NCBI RefSeq assembly: GCF_036880405.1
Contig: NZ_JBAJJM010000008.1
Span: 62,001 to 126,000, forward strand
Direction of reading: 5' to 3'
Source of the DNA: Mannheimia indoligenes
GTDB taxonomy: Bacteria > Pseudomonadota > Gammaproteobacteria > Enterobacterales > Pasteurellaceae
DNA: 64,000 nt
Position numbers and translations under genes: made by a program. Below, piece after piece: positions 35,625-44,705 of the stretch (its first letter is position 1; every line of letters begins with the position of its first letter). The notes beneath the pieces were generated by a model. That model searched no databases. It was not told the origin of the DNA and worked only from the letters and a program-made list of their open reading frames with translations.

Positions 35625-36648
35625 AGCCTAACACCTCTACTTTTACATTATTATCCATCAAATAAAATTTTGCTTCTGCAATCGCATCCGAATTACCGCT
35701 TACTTCTGCAATCACAAAACCAAATTTCACACCACCGGCATAGTCAATTTGTGACATTAAAATACTGAAATCAATACCAAATTTTTTCGATGCGGTTGAA
35801 AGAAGTGGTGCATCAACCGAACGGCCGGTAAATTCAAATTTAATAATCGGCTTACTGTTCTCACTTGGCGTTGCCGAAAGCTGCTCGGTATATTCCTGTG
35901 GCAATTCAAAATGGAAAGTTGATTGAATAAATTTCTGAGCCAATTCGGTTTTCGGATTGGAGAAAATTTCGCTCACCGAGCCAGATTCAATCAACTGCCC
36001 TTTATCAATCACCGCCACACGGTCACAAATACGTTTCACCACTTCCATCTCGTGAGTAATCAACAAAATGGTTAAGCCTAAGCGCTTGTTAATATCTTTT
36101 AATAATTGCAGAATAGATTGCGTGGTTGCTGGGTCTAACGCACTGGTTGCCTCATCACAAAGCAAAACGTGCGGATCGCTTGCCAACGCACGGGCAATCG
36201 CAACACGCTGTTTTTGCCCACCCGAAAGATTTGCCGGATAAACATCTTTGCGATCAGTTAAGCCCACCAATTCCAATAATTCATTCACTTTTTTCTCAAC
36301 TTCGGCTTTCGGAGTGTTGCTCAAACGCAGTGATAACGCCACGTTCTCAAATACCGTTTGAGAAGAAAGCAAATTAAAATGTTGGAAAATCATCGCAATA
36401 TTACGGCGAGCGGAAATCAGCTCTTTGTCCGACATTGCAGTTAAATCTTGCCCATCAACAATCACTTGTCCCATTGTCGGGCGTTCTAATAAATTTACGC
36501 AACGAATTAAGGTACTCTTGCCCGCACCTGAAGCCCCAATCACACCATAAATCGTGCCTTTAGGAACATCCAGATTCACATTATCCAGAGCAGTAATTTT
36601 TTTACCCTTTACCTCAAATTGCTTGCTGATATTTTTCAGCTGAATCAT
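35614..36648 (-). CDS. metN: Methionine ABC transporter ATPase MetN
   Basis: MetN is the ATPase of the methionine importer. The ATG at 36648 (344 residues) gives MIQLKNISKQF as in E. coli; a GTG 12 bases upstream is an alternative. Walker A GASGAGKST, signature LSGGQKQRVAIARAL, Walker B VLLCDEATSALDP and switch His in ITHEMEV are present. The C-terminal NIL domain (about residues 255-344; GRSVDAPLLS, QIDYAGGVKFG) binds methionine and inhibits transport. It heads metN-metI-metQ x3 behind a MetJ-type operator. Confidence 0.96.
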   Translation of the reverse strand: MIQLKNISKQFEVKGKKITALDNVNLDVPKGTIYGVIGASGAGKSTLIRCVNLLERPTMGQVIVDGQDLTAMSDKELISARRNIAMIFQHFNLLSSQTVFENVALSLRLSNTPKAEVEKKVNELLELVGLTDRKDVYPANLSGGQKQRVAIARALASDPHVLLCDEATSALDPATTQSILQLLKDINKRLGLTILLITHEMEVVKRICDRVAVIDKGQLIESGSVSEIFSNPKTELAQKFIQSTFHFELPQEYTEQLSATPSENSKPIIKFEFTGRSVDAPLLSTASKKFGIDFSILMSQIDYAGGVKFGFVIAEVSGNSDAIAEAKFYLMDNNVKVEVLGYVG

Positions 36649-36689
36649 TTTTCTATCCACATTAATTAAAATTATTTCTTCGCTATTTT

Positions 36690-36705
36690 AGACGTCTAGA
36701 TTGCT
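36690..36705. promoter_or_regulatory. MetJ operator (tandem met boxes) upstream of metN
   Basis: AGACGTCT at 36690-36697 is a perfect met box, the known 8-base MetJ site. The adjoining AGATTGCT keeps the AGA...CT frame, as a second weaker box would. It lies 42 bases before the metN start, so repression by MetJ with S-adenosylmethionine is expected. Confidence 0.75.
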
Positions 36706-36867
36706 ATGTCAATCAACTCACCTAATTTTTTTATTCCAAATAAGCATAACGCATAAAATAAGTGATTGCACTTGAAATAAATTGAGGTTTTGTATGACTG
36801 GTTTTCATCATAACTGAAAAAATACCCTTTATCATTTTTATAAGTATATAAATAATAAGCTATTAAA

Positions 36868-36895
36868 TAAAAAAGACAGCTCAAATTGAGCTGCC
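36868..36895 (-). terminator. Rho-independent terminator of putA
   Basis: On the minus strand GGCAGCTC (36888-36895) pairs with GAGCTGTC (36875-36882), with one G-U pair and a 5-base loop, followed by TTTTTTATTT. It lies 21 bases after the putA stop. The 220-base stretch between putA and metN holds only this and the met boxes. Confidence 0.85.
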
Positions 36896-36916
36896 TCATC
36901 ATTTTATATTTATAGC

Positions 36917-39900
36917 TTAATCCATCTCACTCATCAAACTCGCATTACCACCTGCGGCAGCAGTATTGATACTAATTGCTTTTTCGTGAACAAGTGGCAG
37001 CAACGAAAGGGCTAAATCAAGGCTGTCGATGTAGGTCAAAATCGCACCTCTGCGTTCGGCGTGGTGAGTTTTTTCTTCGACCGAAAGCGGATCAATCACG
37101 ATCAAGACACTCAACTGGTCAAGGCTGTTGAAATCATCCACTACCAGCACCTTTCCGTCGAACTGGGCGGCGTATTTCGCCAGTTCGCTGCCGCGTTCAA
37201 CCACCGCTTGGCTACCTACAATTACAATCGCAATCAGTGCTTGAACCTGCTCGGCAAGCGTGCCTTTTCCAATCGCGATTTGCGGACGGGCGACCAGCGT
37301 GAGGTAGTTTTTCTCGCCGGTGATGCCCTGCATCGGGTAAATTTTGCCAAGCGGCGATTGACGGGTCAGACTGGCTACTAAATCGAGTGCTGCTTGCTGC
37401 TCTGTACCACTTAATACATTACGAATTGCATTTTCTAACCCAAAATTGACCGCTTGTACACTGCCTTCCAAGCCGTTAAGCGTCCACTCATTGCGGTTTA
37501 CCAAACGTTGCAGGTAAAGCGGTCCCCCTGCTTTCGGACCGGTTCCTGACAAGCCCATTCCGCCAAATGGTTGCACTCCAACTACAGCACCAACAGTATT
37601 ACGGTTCACATACAGGTTACCCGCGTGAATGCTCGCCAACCAGCGTTCGACCGTTTCGTCAATGCGGCTATGCAAACCACTGGTTAAACCAAAACCGGTC
37701 GAGTTGATGTCGGCGATCACTTGGTCGAGCTTATCGGCATCAAAACGAATAACGTGCAATACCGGCCCGAAGACTTCGTGTTTGAGCTGGCTGATGTGGT
37801 CGATTTCCAGAACGGTTGGCGGCACGAAAATGCCGTTCACCTCAATTTCCGGATCGATCGCAACCTGATAGCAACTTTTCGCCGATGTTTTGAGATTGTC
37901 GATATGGTCGAGTAAGCGTTGTTGCGCCACTTTGTCGATCACCGGGCCGATGTCCGTGGTGAGCTGTTGCGGGCGGCCGACTTTCAGCTCCGCCATTGCG
38001 CCTTTTAACATGGTGAGAATATGGTCGGCAACATCACGTTGCAGATATAACACACGCAGTGCGGAACAGCGTTGCCCTGCGGAGTCGAACGCCGAGTTCA
38101 GCACATCCGCCACAACTTGCTCGCCCAGTGCGGAGCTGTCCACGATCATCGCATTCTGCCCGCCCGTTTCGGCGACAAGCGGTACGATTTTCTCATTTTT
38201 CTGCAAATTACGGTTGATGTTCTTCGCCGTATCGGTTGAGCCGGTGAAAATCACGCCGTTCACGCGCTTATCTGCCACCAATGCCGCACCAACGGTTTTT
38301 CCGCTACCCGGCAAGCATTGCAACGCCGCTTTCGGCACGCCGGCTTGGTAGAACAGGTTTACGGCGAAATGTGCCATCAGCGAGGTTTGCTCGGCAGGTT
38401 TTGCCAACACCACGTTACCAGCAACTAAGGCAGATGAGACTTCACCTACGAAAATCGCGAGCGGAAAGTTCCACGGGCTGATCGCCACCACCACACCGCG
38501 TGGGTTGCGGTAGGCTTCGACATTATTACGAACAGTTTTTGCATAATAACGGCAGAAATCGACCGCTTCACGCACCTCGGCAATCGCGTTGTTCAGTGTT
38601 TTGCCTGCCTCACGCACGGCTAAATCGAACAGTTGCGGCATATTCGCTTCCATTAAATCCGCCATTTTTTCTAGGCACTCGGCACGCGTCGCAGGCGAAG
38701 TGTTCGCCCATTCGCTTTGGAATTGTTCCGCCGCATCAAAGGCGTTTGCCACATCGGTTTCGGTTGCGTCCACCACCTCTCCGACTAACTCGTTTACGTT
38801 TGCCGGATTGTAAATTTTTCGGCTTTTCTGACCGCTTGTTGTACCGATTGCAAGCTGTGGCTCAGCAATATATTGCTGTTTCGCCAGTTCGTTCAGGTGA
38901 GTTTCTAAGGTTTGCAGGCTGATTGAATCGGTTAAATCATAGCCTTTGGAATTCGGGCGAGCGTCGCCGAACAGTGCCACCGGCATTGGGATTTTCGGGT
39001 GCATTGTACCTTGAGTTGGCGTTGCTTTTTGCACCGGATCTTGGGCGAGATCATCAATGCTCAGATTTTCATCAACAATTTGGCTGACGAACGAGCTGTT
39101 CGCACCGTTCTCCAACAGGCGACGTACCAAGTAGGCGAGCAGGGTTTGGTAAGTGCCGACAGGGGCATAAATACGGCACTGTACATTCAAGTTATTGCTA
39201 CCAACTACTTGATCGTACAGGCTTTCGCCCATACCGTGCAAGCATTGGAATTCAAAACGTTTGCCCTGTGCCAAGTGGTAAATAGTAGCAAGAGTTTGGG
39301 CGTTGTGAGTAGCAAATTGTGGGTAGATCACATCTTGTGCGGCAAGTAGTTTTTTCGCACAGACGATGTAGTTTAAATCGGTATGCACCTTGCGAGAGAA
39401 TACCGGATAGCCCTCCGCACCGTCCGTTTGGGCTCGTTTGATTTCGGTATCCCAGTATGCCCCTTTCACCAAACGGATCATCAGTTGGCGGTTGTTTTTA
39501 CGGGCGGTATTGATTAAATGTTCGATCACATAGGGGCAGCGTTTTTGGTAGGCTTGCACCACAAAGCCGATGCCGTTGAAGCCGGCTAAATCCGGATCGG
39601 CAAGCAGTTTGTCTATTAAATCGAGCGATAGCTCCAAACGGTCGGCTTCTTCGGCATCAATATTCAAGCCAATGTCGTAGTTTTTCGCCAGTAAAAACAG
39701 GTCTTTCAGGCGTGGATAGAGTTCGTCCATTACCCGTTGATGTTGTGCCAGCGAGTAGCGAGGGTGAATAGCGGAGAGTTTGACTGATACGCCCGACGAT
39801 TTATACACTCCCAAGCCTTTAGAGGTTGCACCAACCGCGTGAATGGAAGCGACATAGTCGGCATAGTAGCGTTTGGCATCTTCCGCCGTGAATGCCGCTT

Positions 39901-40513
39901 CACCCAACATATCGTAGCTGTAACGGTAACCCATTGCGAAGCGTTTCTCGCCATTTTTGATCGCTTCTTGAATGGTCTCACCAGTTACAAACTGTTTGCC
40001 GAGCATCCGCATCGCAACGTCTACGCCTTTGCGGATTAACGGCTCACCACCTTTGGAAATCAGGCGGGAAAGAGCAGATGAGAGCGAGCTTTCGCTGTGG
40101 GTAGAAACCAGTTTGCCAGTAATCACCAAGCCCCACGCTGCCGCATTCACAAACAGTGATGGACTGTTTCCGGTGTGCGAACGCCAATCACCTTTGGCGA
40201 TTTTATCTCGAGTGAGTTTATCAGCGGTAGCTTTATCCGGAATACGCAATAACGCTTCTGCAAGACACATCAATGCCACGCCTTCCTGGCTGGAAAGGGA
40301 AAATTCGTGCATTAACGCATCTACCCCACTCGCCTTTTTACGTGAGGTACGGACTTTGCCGACTAATTGGGTAGTAAGCTTTTTAATGCTGTCTACGTGC
40401 TCATCACAACGAGCTTGTTCCAGCAGGTTTTGCACGAGAGTTTGCTCGTCAAAACGATAATAACGACTCAATTCAGGACGGATAGTCGTATTCGGTAAGA
40501 GTTGGTATGGCAT
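36917..40513 (-). CDS. putA: Bifunctional proline dehydrogenase / P5C dehydrogenase PutA, without DNA-binding domain
   Basis: PutA oxidises proline to glutamate in two steps: an FAD proline dehydrogenase and an NAD aldehyde dehydrogenase. The 1198-residue protein begins MPYQLLPNTTIRPELSRYY and goes directly into the helical and PRODH parts (blocks RLVKGAYWDTEIKRAQ and GMGESLYDQ). It lacks the N-terminal ribbon-helix-helix domain that lets E. coli PutA (1320 residues) repress put genes. The ALDH part has AETGGQNAMIVDSS (Glu) and FDSAGQRCSALR (catalytic Cys). The C-terminus SINTAAAGGNASLM is standard. Its middle is visibly richer in G+C than its neighbours. AAGGA precedes the ATG. Confidence 0.96.
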   Translation of the reverse strand: MPYQLLPNTTIRPELSRYYRFDEQTLVQNLLEQARCDEHVDSIKKLTTQLVGKVRTSRKKASGVDALMHEFSLSSQEGVALMCLAEALLRIPDKATADKLTRDKIAKGDWRSHTGNSPSLFVNAAAWGLVITGKLVSTHSESSLSSALSRLISKGGEPLIRKGVDVAMRMLGKQFVTGETIQEAIKNGEKRFAMGYRYSYDMLGEAAFTAEDAKRYYADYVASIHAVGATSKGLGVYKSSGVSVKLSAIHPRYSLAQHQRVMDELYPRLKDLFLLAKNYDIGLNIDAEEADRLELSLDLIDKLLADPDLAGFNGIGFVVQAYQKRCPYVIEHLINTARKNNRQLMIRLVKGAYWDTEIKRAQTDGAEGYPVFSRKVHTDLNYIVCAKKLLAAQDVIYPQFATHNAQTLATIYHLAQGKRFEFQCLHGMGESLYDQVVGSNNLNVQCRIYAPVGTYQTLLAYLVRRLLENGANSSFVSQIVDENLSIDDLAQDPVQKATPTQGTMHPKIPMPVALFGDARPNSKGYDLTDSISLQTLETHLNELAKQQYIAEPQLAIGTTSGQKSRKIYNPANVNELVGEVVDATETDVANAFDAAEQFQSEWANTSPATRAECLEKMADLMEANMPQLFDLAVREAGKTLNNAIAEVREAVDFCRYYAKTVRNNVEAYRNPRGVVVAISPWNFPLAIFVGEVSSALVAGNVVLAKPAEQTSLMAHFAVNLFYQAGVPKAALQCLPGSGKTVGAALVADKRVNGVIFTGSTDTAKNINRNLQKNEKIVPLVAETGGQNAMIVDSSALGEQVVADVLNSAFDSAGQRCSALRVLYLQRDVADHILTMLKGAMAELKVGRPQQLTTDIGPVIDKVAQQRLLDHIDNLKTSAKSCYQVAIDPEIEVNGIFVPPTVLEIDHISQLKHEVFGPVLHVIRFDADKLDQVIADINSTGFGLTSGLHSRIDETVERWLASIHAGNLYVNRNTVGAVVGVQPFGGMGLSGTGPKAGGPLYLQRLVNRNEWTLNGLEGSVQAVNFGLENAIRNVLSGTEQQAALDLVASLTRQSPLGKIYPMQGITGEKNYLTLVARPQIAIGKGTLAEQVQALIAIVIVGSQAVVERGSELAKYAAQFDGKVLVVDDFNSLDQLSVLIVIDPLSVEEKTHHAERRGAILTYIDSLDLALSLLPLVHEKAISINTAAAGGNASLMSEMD

Positions 40514-40791
40514 AGTTTTTCCTTATTTTGTAATGCAAGCGGTAGAATTTACTAATTTTTTTGTAAAAGAAACCGCTTGTTGTGATGATTTATGAAAATG
40601 TACATTCTTATTAAAATATTCCCCCTATTTATGAGCAAAGAGAAACCGGAGGAGGTTCGATAGAAGTGATTACTGCCAAATCATTACTAACTTCTCATAA
40701 CTCAGAGGGAGAAAATACCATTGAAAATTTACATTCACCTTTTGTTCAAAAATATAAAAAAACAGCCGCCTAGACAGGCAGCCGTTTTTTG
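40514..40791. other. putA-putP intergenic region
   Basis: The 278-base gap holds two facing uptake-sequence copies (about 40531 and 40572-40580), the putA leader, a GGAGGAGG motif with a 35-codon reading frame on the plus strand, and the putP terminator at its right end. I see no recognisable operator in it. Confidence 0.5.
40755..40786 (-). terminator. Rho-independent terminator of putP
   Basis: On the minus strand an 11-bp stem (40776-40786 with 40761-40771), with two G-U pairs and a 4-base loop, is followed by TTTTTTTAT. It lies 5 bases after the putP stop. Confidence 0.8.
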
Positions 40792-42300
40792 CTATTTGCT
40801 CATTTCAGTTTCATAGGCTTTTTCAGCATTTTCAAAAGTAGCCACGATCTCTTGGCGAGGCTCTGGAGTAATTAGAGAAACCACTACGATCGCGATCATT
40901 GCAAGGATAAAGCCTGGGATCATTTCATAAATTCCGCTATTAGGCACAATATCATTCCAGAATACTACCACTAACGCACCGGTCAGCATTCCAGCAAGTG
41001 CACCGGCAGCATTCATTCGTTTCCAAAACAGAGATAAAATGACCACCGGTCCGAAAGCACAACCGAAACCCGCCCACGCATACGACACCAAACCTAATAC
41101 TTTGCTGTTTGGGTCTTGAGCAAGTACAATCGCTAATACAGAAATTGCCAGCACCATTAAGCGACCGAGCCAGACTAGCTCTTTTTGTGTGGCGTTCGGG
41201 CGGATAAAGCCCTTATAGAAATCTTCGGTAATCGCACTTGAACAGATAAGCAACTGACAGCTTAAAGTACTCATTACTGCCGCTAAAATCGCAGAGAGTA
41301 AGATACCGGCAATCCACGGGTTAAATAACAATTTGGAGAGCTCAATAAACACTTGTTCGTGATTTTGACTGACGATACCAGCTTGTTCAGGATGAGCAAA
41401 GAAATAAGCTTGACCAAAGAAGCCAATACCAACTGCACCAAATAAGCAGATGATCATCCAAATCATCGAAATACGGCGGGCATTCGGAATGGATTTTACG
41501 CTGTCTGCCGCCATAAAACGGGCAAGAATATGTGGTTGCCCAAAATAGCCCAAGCCCCACGCAGAAAGACTTAATAAACCGATAAAGGTAGTACCGGTGA
41601 ACAGGTCAGTGAAATCTTTATTGACCGCATTGCCTGCTTGCACAATAACTTCGTGAGTCTGTTCAAAACCACCAAGCTGGATCAGTACAAAAATCGGGGT
41701 GAGAAATAAAGCAAACAACATTAGCGTGGCTTGAATAGTGTCCGTCCAACTTACTGCCAGGAAACCACCGATAAATGTGTAAATAATGGTTGCCAATGCA
41801 CCATACCAAAGGGCAGTAGAATACGGTACACCAAATAGGTTTTCAAACAATCGAGCACCGGCTACAACACCAGAGGCACAATAGATTGCGAAGAAAAACA
41901 GGATAATCGCTGCAGAAACAATTTTCAGGATTTTACTTTTATCGCCGAAACGGTGATGGAAATAGTCTGGCAGAGTTAAAGCATTGGCATTAAATTCAGT
42001 ATGAATGCGTAGTCTACCGGCAACAAACAGCCAGTTTAAATACGCACCGACAGTCAAGCCGATGGCAATCCAACCTTCGACCAGACCGGCAGCATACACA
42101 GCACCCGGCAACCCCATTAGAAGCCAGCCGGACATATCCGATGCCCCAGCTGATAAGCCGGTAACAAACGCCCCTAAACGACGACCGCCGAGAATGTAGT
42201 CAGAAAGGTTGTGAGTAAAACGATAGGCAATAAAGCCGATAGCGATCATTCCGAAAATATAAATCAGAAATGTGGTGGTGGTAGGATCAAAACCGAACAT
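40792..42300 (-). CDS. putP: Sodium/proline symporter PutP
   Basis: PutP is the Na+-coupled high-affinity proline importer of the SSS family. The 502-residue protein has about 13 hydrophobic segments. The N-terminal blocks FGMIAIGFIAYRFTHNLSDYILGGR and LSAGASDMSGWLLMGLPGA contain the family's sodium and proline contact residues, and LSAILAAVMSTLSCQLL is the conserved segment further on. It lies upstream of putA in the same direction, but with its own terminator between, so they are transcribed separately or partly so. A CRP-like site lies in its promoter region. Confidence 0.96.
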   Translation of the reverse strand: MFGFDPTTTTFLIYIFGMIAIGFIAYRFTHNLSDYILGGRRLGAFVTGLSAGASDMSGWLLMGLPGAVYAAGLVEGWIAIGLTVGAYLNWLFVAGRLRIHTEFNANALTLPDYFHHRFGDKSKILKIVSAAIILFFFAIYCASGVVAGARLFENLFGVPYSTALWYGALATIIYTFIGGFLAVSWTDTIQATLMLFALFLTPIFVLIQLGGFEQTHEVIVQAGNAVNKDFTDLFTGTTFIGLLSLSAWGLGYFGQPHILARFMAADSVKSIPNARRISMIWMIICLFGAVGIGFFGQAYFFAHPEQAGIVSQNHEQVFIELSKLLFNPWIAGILLSAILAAVMSTLSCQLLICSSAITEDFYKGFIRPNATQKELVWLGRLMVLAISVLAIVLAQDPNSKVLGLVSYAWAGFGCAFGPVVILSLFWKRMNAAGALAGMLTGALVVVFWNDIVPNSGIYEMIPGFILAMIAIVVVSLITPEPRQEIVATFENAEKAYETEMSK

Positions 42301-42433
42301 AGGACTCTCCCATATTTATTATTTGTTGAAATCCGTTAATCAATTACTTATACCAAATAAGTATTAATTTCTTGTACTTTTTATCAAAAAAACCGCAACA
42401 AAAGCAACATATTTATACATTTTTTTAACAAAA

Positions 42434-42449
42434 TGTGATCTACCCCACA
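42434..42449. promoter_or_regulatory. Candidate CRP site upstream of putP
   Basis: TGTGATCTACCCCACA matches TGTGA-N6-TCACA except for one base, and the flanking AAA and TAAA also fit. It lies 134 bases before the putP start, in a 284-base gap whose other content is the cysS terminator. Catabolite control of proline uptake is plausible. Confidence 0.55.
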
Positions 42450-42510
42450 TAAAGTGAATCGTATTAGTTCAAAATAATCTACTTTACTGCACAAATATAG
42501 ATGAAAGAAG

Positions 42511-42544
42511 AAAAAAGGTTGATTCTGATGTCTCAAAATCAACC
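42511..42544 (-). terminator. Rho-independent terminator of cysS
   Basis: On the minus strand a 12-bp stem (42533-42544 with 42517-42528, one G-U pair) and a 4-base loop precede TTTTTTCTT. It lies 40 bases after the cysS stop. Confidence 0.85.
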
Positions 42545-42584
42545 CTTAATATACTACTGCCTTTAAAGTCTTCCTATACTGAAC

Positions 42585-43964
42585 TTACGCCTTACGCCAA
42601 ATTGTACCGTTTGGGGTGTCTTCAAGTACGATGTTCATCGCTTTGAGTTTATCTCGCACTTCATCGGCAACTGCCCAGTTTTTGGTGGCTTTAGCTTCAT
42701 TACGTTGTTTGATTAACGCTTCGATTTCAGCGGTTTCATCGGCATTTGCCTCGCCTTTTAAGAAGGCATCAGGGTCTTGCTCCAGTAAACCTAACACGCC
42801 GGCAAGTTCTTTTAAACGCACCGCTAAACCGTTGGCTTTTTCCATATCTTCGGTTTTGAGCTTGTTCACTTCACGGGCAATTTCAAATAATACCGCTAAT
42901 GCTCCCGGTGTGTTGAAATCATCATCCATTGCGGTTTTGAAAGCGTCCACATATTGCTCGCCACCAATGGCTGCTCCTGATACATCGCAGCCACGCAGAG
43001 CGGTATATAAACGCTCAAGAGCTGAACGGGCTAAATCAAGGTTATCAATGCTGTAATCTAATAACGAGCGGTAATGGGCGGTTAAGAAGAAATAACGCAG
43101 CGATTCCGCATCGTACAAGCCTAACATATGGCGAATACTGAAGAAGTTGCCGAGCGATTTCGACATTTTCTCTTTATCAATCGTGAGCATTCCGGTGTGT
43201 AGCCAATAATTGACATAATCACCACCGTGAGCACAGCAAGATTGAGCAATTTCGTTTTCGTGGTGTGGGAACATTAAATCCGCACCGCCACCGTGAATAT
43301 CAAAATGCTCGCCCAGCTCTTTGCTGTTCATTGCCGAACATTCGATATGCCAACCCGGACGACCGTTGCCCCACGGGCTTTCCCAGCTTGGCTCGCCTTC
43401 TTTCGACATTTTCCAAAGCACGAAATCCATTGGGTTTTTCTTCACTGATTTAATTTCAACCCTTGCACCGGCTTGCAGTTGCTCTAAATTTTGGCGAGAT
43501 AACGCACCGTATTTTTGGAACGATTCCACATCAAACATCACATCGCCATCTGCAGCTACATAGGCATTGCCGTTTTTAATCAGCTTTTCCACCATCGCAA
43601 TAATTTCAGGAATATGCTTGGTCGCTCGTGGCTCAACATCTGGGCGAAGAATGTTTAAATCGTCAAAATCTTTGTGCATTTCTGCAATCATTCGCTCAAC
43701 TAGCTCATCACAAGTTTCGTTATTTTCTAACGCACGTTTGATGATTTTGTCGTCCACATCGGTAATATTGCGAACATAACGCAGGTTATAACCGCTATAA
43801 CGCAAATAGCGTGCAATCACGTCAAAAGAAACGAAGGTTCTGCCGTGTCCGAAGTGGCAAAGATCGTACACAGTAACTCCGCAAACATACATTCCCACTT
43901 GCTCAGGATTAATCGGTTTAAATTCTTCTTTTTCCCGTTTTAGGGTGTTATAAATTTTGAGCAT
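42585..43964 (-). CDS. cysS: Cysteine-tRNA ligase
   Basis: CysS charges tRNA-Cys. The ATG at 43964 (459 residues) gives MLKIYNTLKREK and has GGGGA 4 bases upstream; an earlier in-frame codon 18 bases away lacks this. Zinc ligands are in MYVCGVTVYD and in the C-S/H-x-x-H region (WHIECSAMNSKE, FPHHENEIAQS). The nucleotide-binding motifs are HFGHGR (HIGH variant) and KMSKSLGN (KMSKS). It is divergent from ppiB, an arrangement shared with H. influenzae. Confidence 0.97.
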   Translation of the reverse strand: MLKIYNTLKREKEEFKPINPEQVGMYVCGVTVYDLCHFGHGRTFVSFDVIARYLRYSGYNLRYVRNITDVDDKIIKRALENNETCDELVERMIAEMHKDFDDLNILRPDVEPRATKHIPEIIAMVEKLIKNGNAYVAADGDVMFDVESFQKYGALSRQNLEQLQAGARVEIKSVKKNPMDFVLWKMSKEGEPSWESPWGNGRPGWHIECSAMNSKELGEHFDIHGGGADLMFPHHENEIAQSCCAHGGDYVNYWLHTGMLTIDKEKMSKSLGNFFSIRHMLGLYDAESLRYFFLTAHYRSLLDYSIDNLDLARSALERLYTALRGCDVSGAAIGGEQYVDAFKTAMDDDFNTPGALAVLFEIAREVNKLKTEDMEKANGLAVRLKELAGVLGLLEQDPDAFLKGEANADETAEIEALIKQRNEAKATKNWAVADEVRDKLKAMNIVLEDTPNGTIWRKA

Positions 43965-44123
43965 AAAGTCCCCATTTCTCAAATTTGTGTCATTTTTTCA
44001 AAAATACGGCTAAGTATAGCGAATAAGCGGTCTGATTTTGAGATTTTTTTGCAATTTGGCTGAAACTTTTTAATAATAGCGGGCGAATTTATTTCTACCC
44101 TAACATTTATAGAGGAAAACAGA

Positions 44124-44633
44124 ATGATTACATTACACACCAACTTTGGCGACATCAGAATCGAGTTAAATTTTGACAAAGCCCCAATCACAGCGAAAAA
44201 CTTTGAAGATTACTGCAAAGAAGGCTTTTACAACGGCACGATTTTCCACCGTGTAATTGATGGCTTTATGATTCAAGGCGGCGGTATGACGGTTGGAATG
44301 ACCGAAAAACCAACCAAAGCCCCAATTCAAAATGAGGCAAGCAACGGTTTAAGCAATAAACGTGGCACACTTGCGATGGCTCGTACCTCTGATCCACATT
44401 CAGCAAGCTCACAATTTTTCATCAACGTGGCAGATAACACGTTCTTAGATTACCGTTCAAAAGAGATGTTTGGTAAAACCGTGGTGCAAGAATGGGGTTA
44501 TGCAGTATTCGGCGAAGTGGTTGAGGGAATGGACGTTGTAGATAAAATCAAAGGCGTAAAAACCGGTAATAAAGGCTTCCACCAAGATGTGCCAAAAGAA
44601 GATGTGGTGATTGAGTCTGTTACTGTGGCTTAA
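44124..44633 (+). CDS. ppiB: Peptidyl-prolyl cis-trans isomerase B (cyclophilin)
   Basis: PpiB is the cytoplasmic cyclophilin that speeds proline isomerisation in folding proteins. The 169-residue product has no signal peptide. The active-site blocks IFHRVIDGFMIQGGG (with the catalytic Arg), LAMARTSDPHSASSQFFIN and YAVFGEV match the family. GAGGAAAA precedes the ATG. It ends before an uptake-sequence hairpin. Confidence 0.96.
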   Translation: MITLHTNFGDIRIELNFDKAPITAKNFEDYCKEGFYNGTIFHRVIDGFMIQGGGMTVGMTEKPTKAPIQNEASNGLSNKRGTLAMARTSDPHSASSQFFINVADNTFLDYRSKEMFGKTVVQEWGYAVFGEVVEGMDVVDKIKGVKTGNKGFHQDVPKEDVVIESVTVA

Positions 44634-44654
44634 TTTACTTGATTTAGATATAAG

Positions 44655-44705
44655 CAAGCGGTTAAATTTTTGCAAAATTTTGCAAGGAATTAACCGCTTG
44701 TTTTG
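44655..44705. terminator. Uptake-sequence inverted pair between ppiB and the AEC permease gene
   Basis: CAAGCGGTTAA (44655-44665) pairs perfectly with TTAACCGCTTG (44690-44700), with a 24-base AT-rich loop and the tail TTTTG. The convergent gene ends at 44706, so it may serve both directions. Confidence 0.65.

Noticed and set aside
36696..36902. 68-codon reading frame on the minus strand between putA and metN
   Set aside because: It covers the putA terminator and part of the met boxes, is very rich in Tyr, Phe and Leu as AT-rich non-coding DNA tends to be, and has no convincing ribosome site.
37061..40460. Several long open frames on the plus strand opposite putA
   Set aside because: They are mirror frames of a G+C-richer gene. 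The putA frame is complete and conserved throughout, and the opposite frames show no family motifs or ribosome sites.
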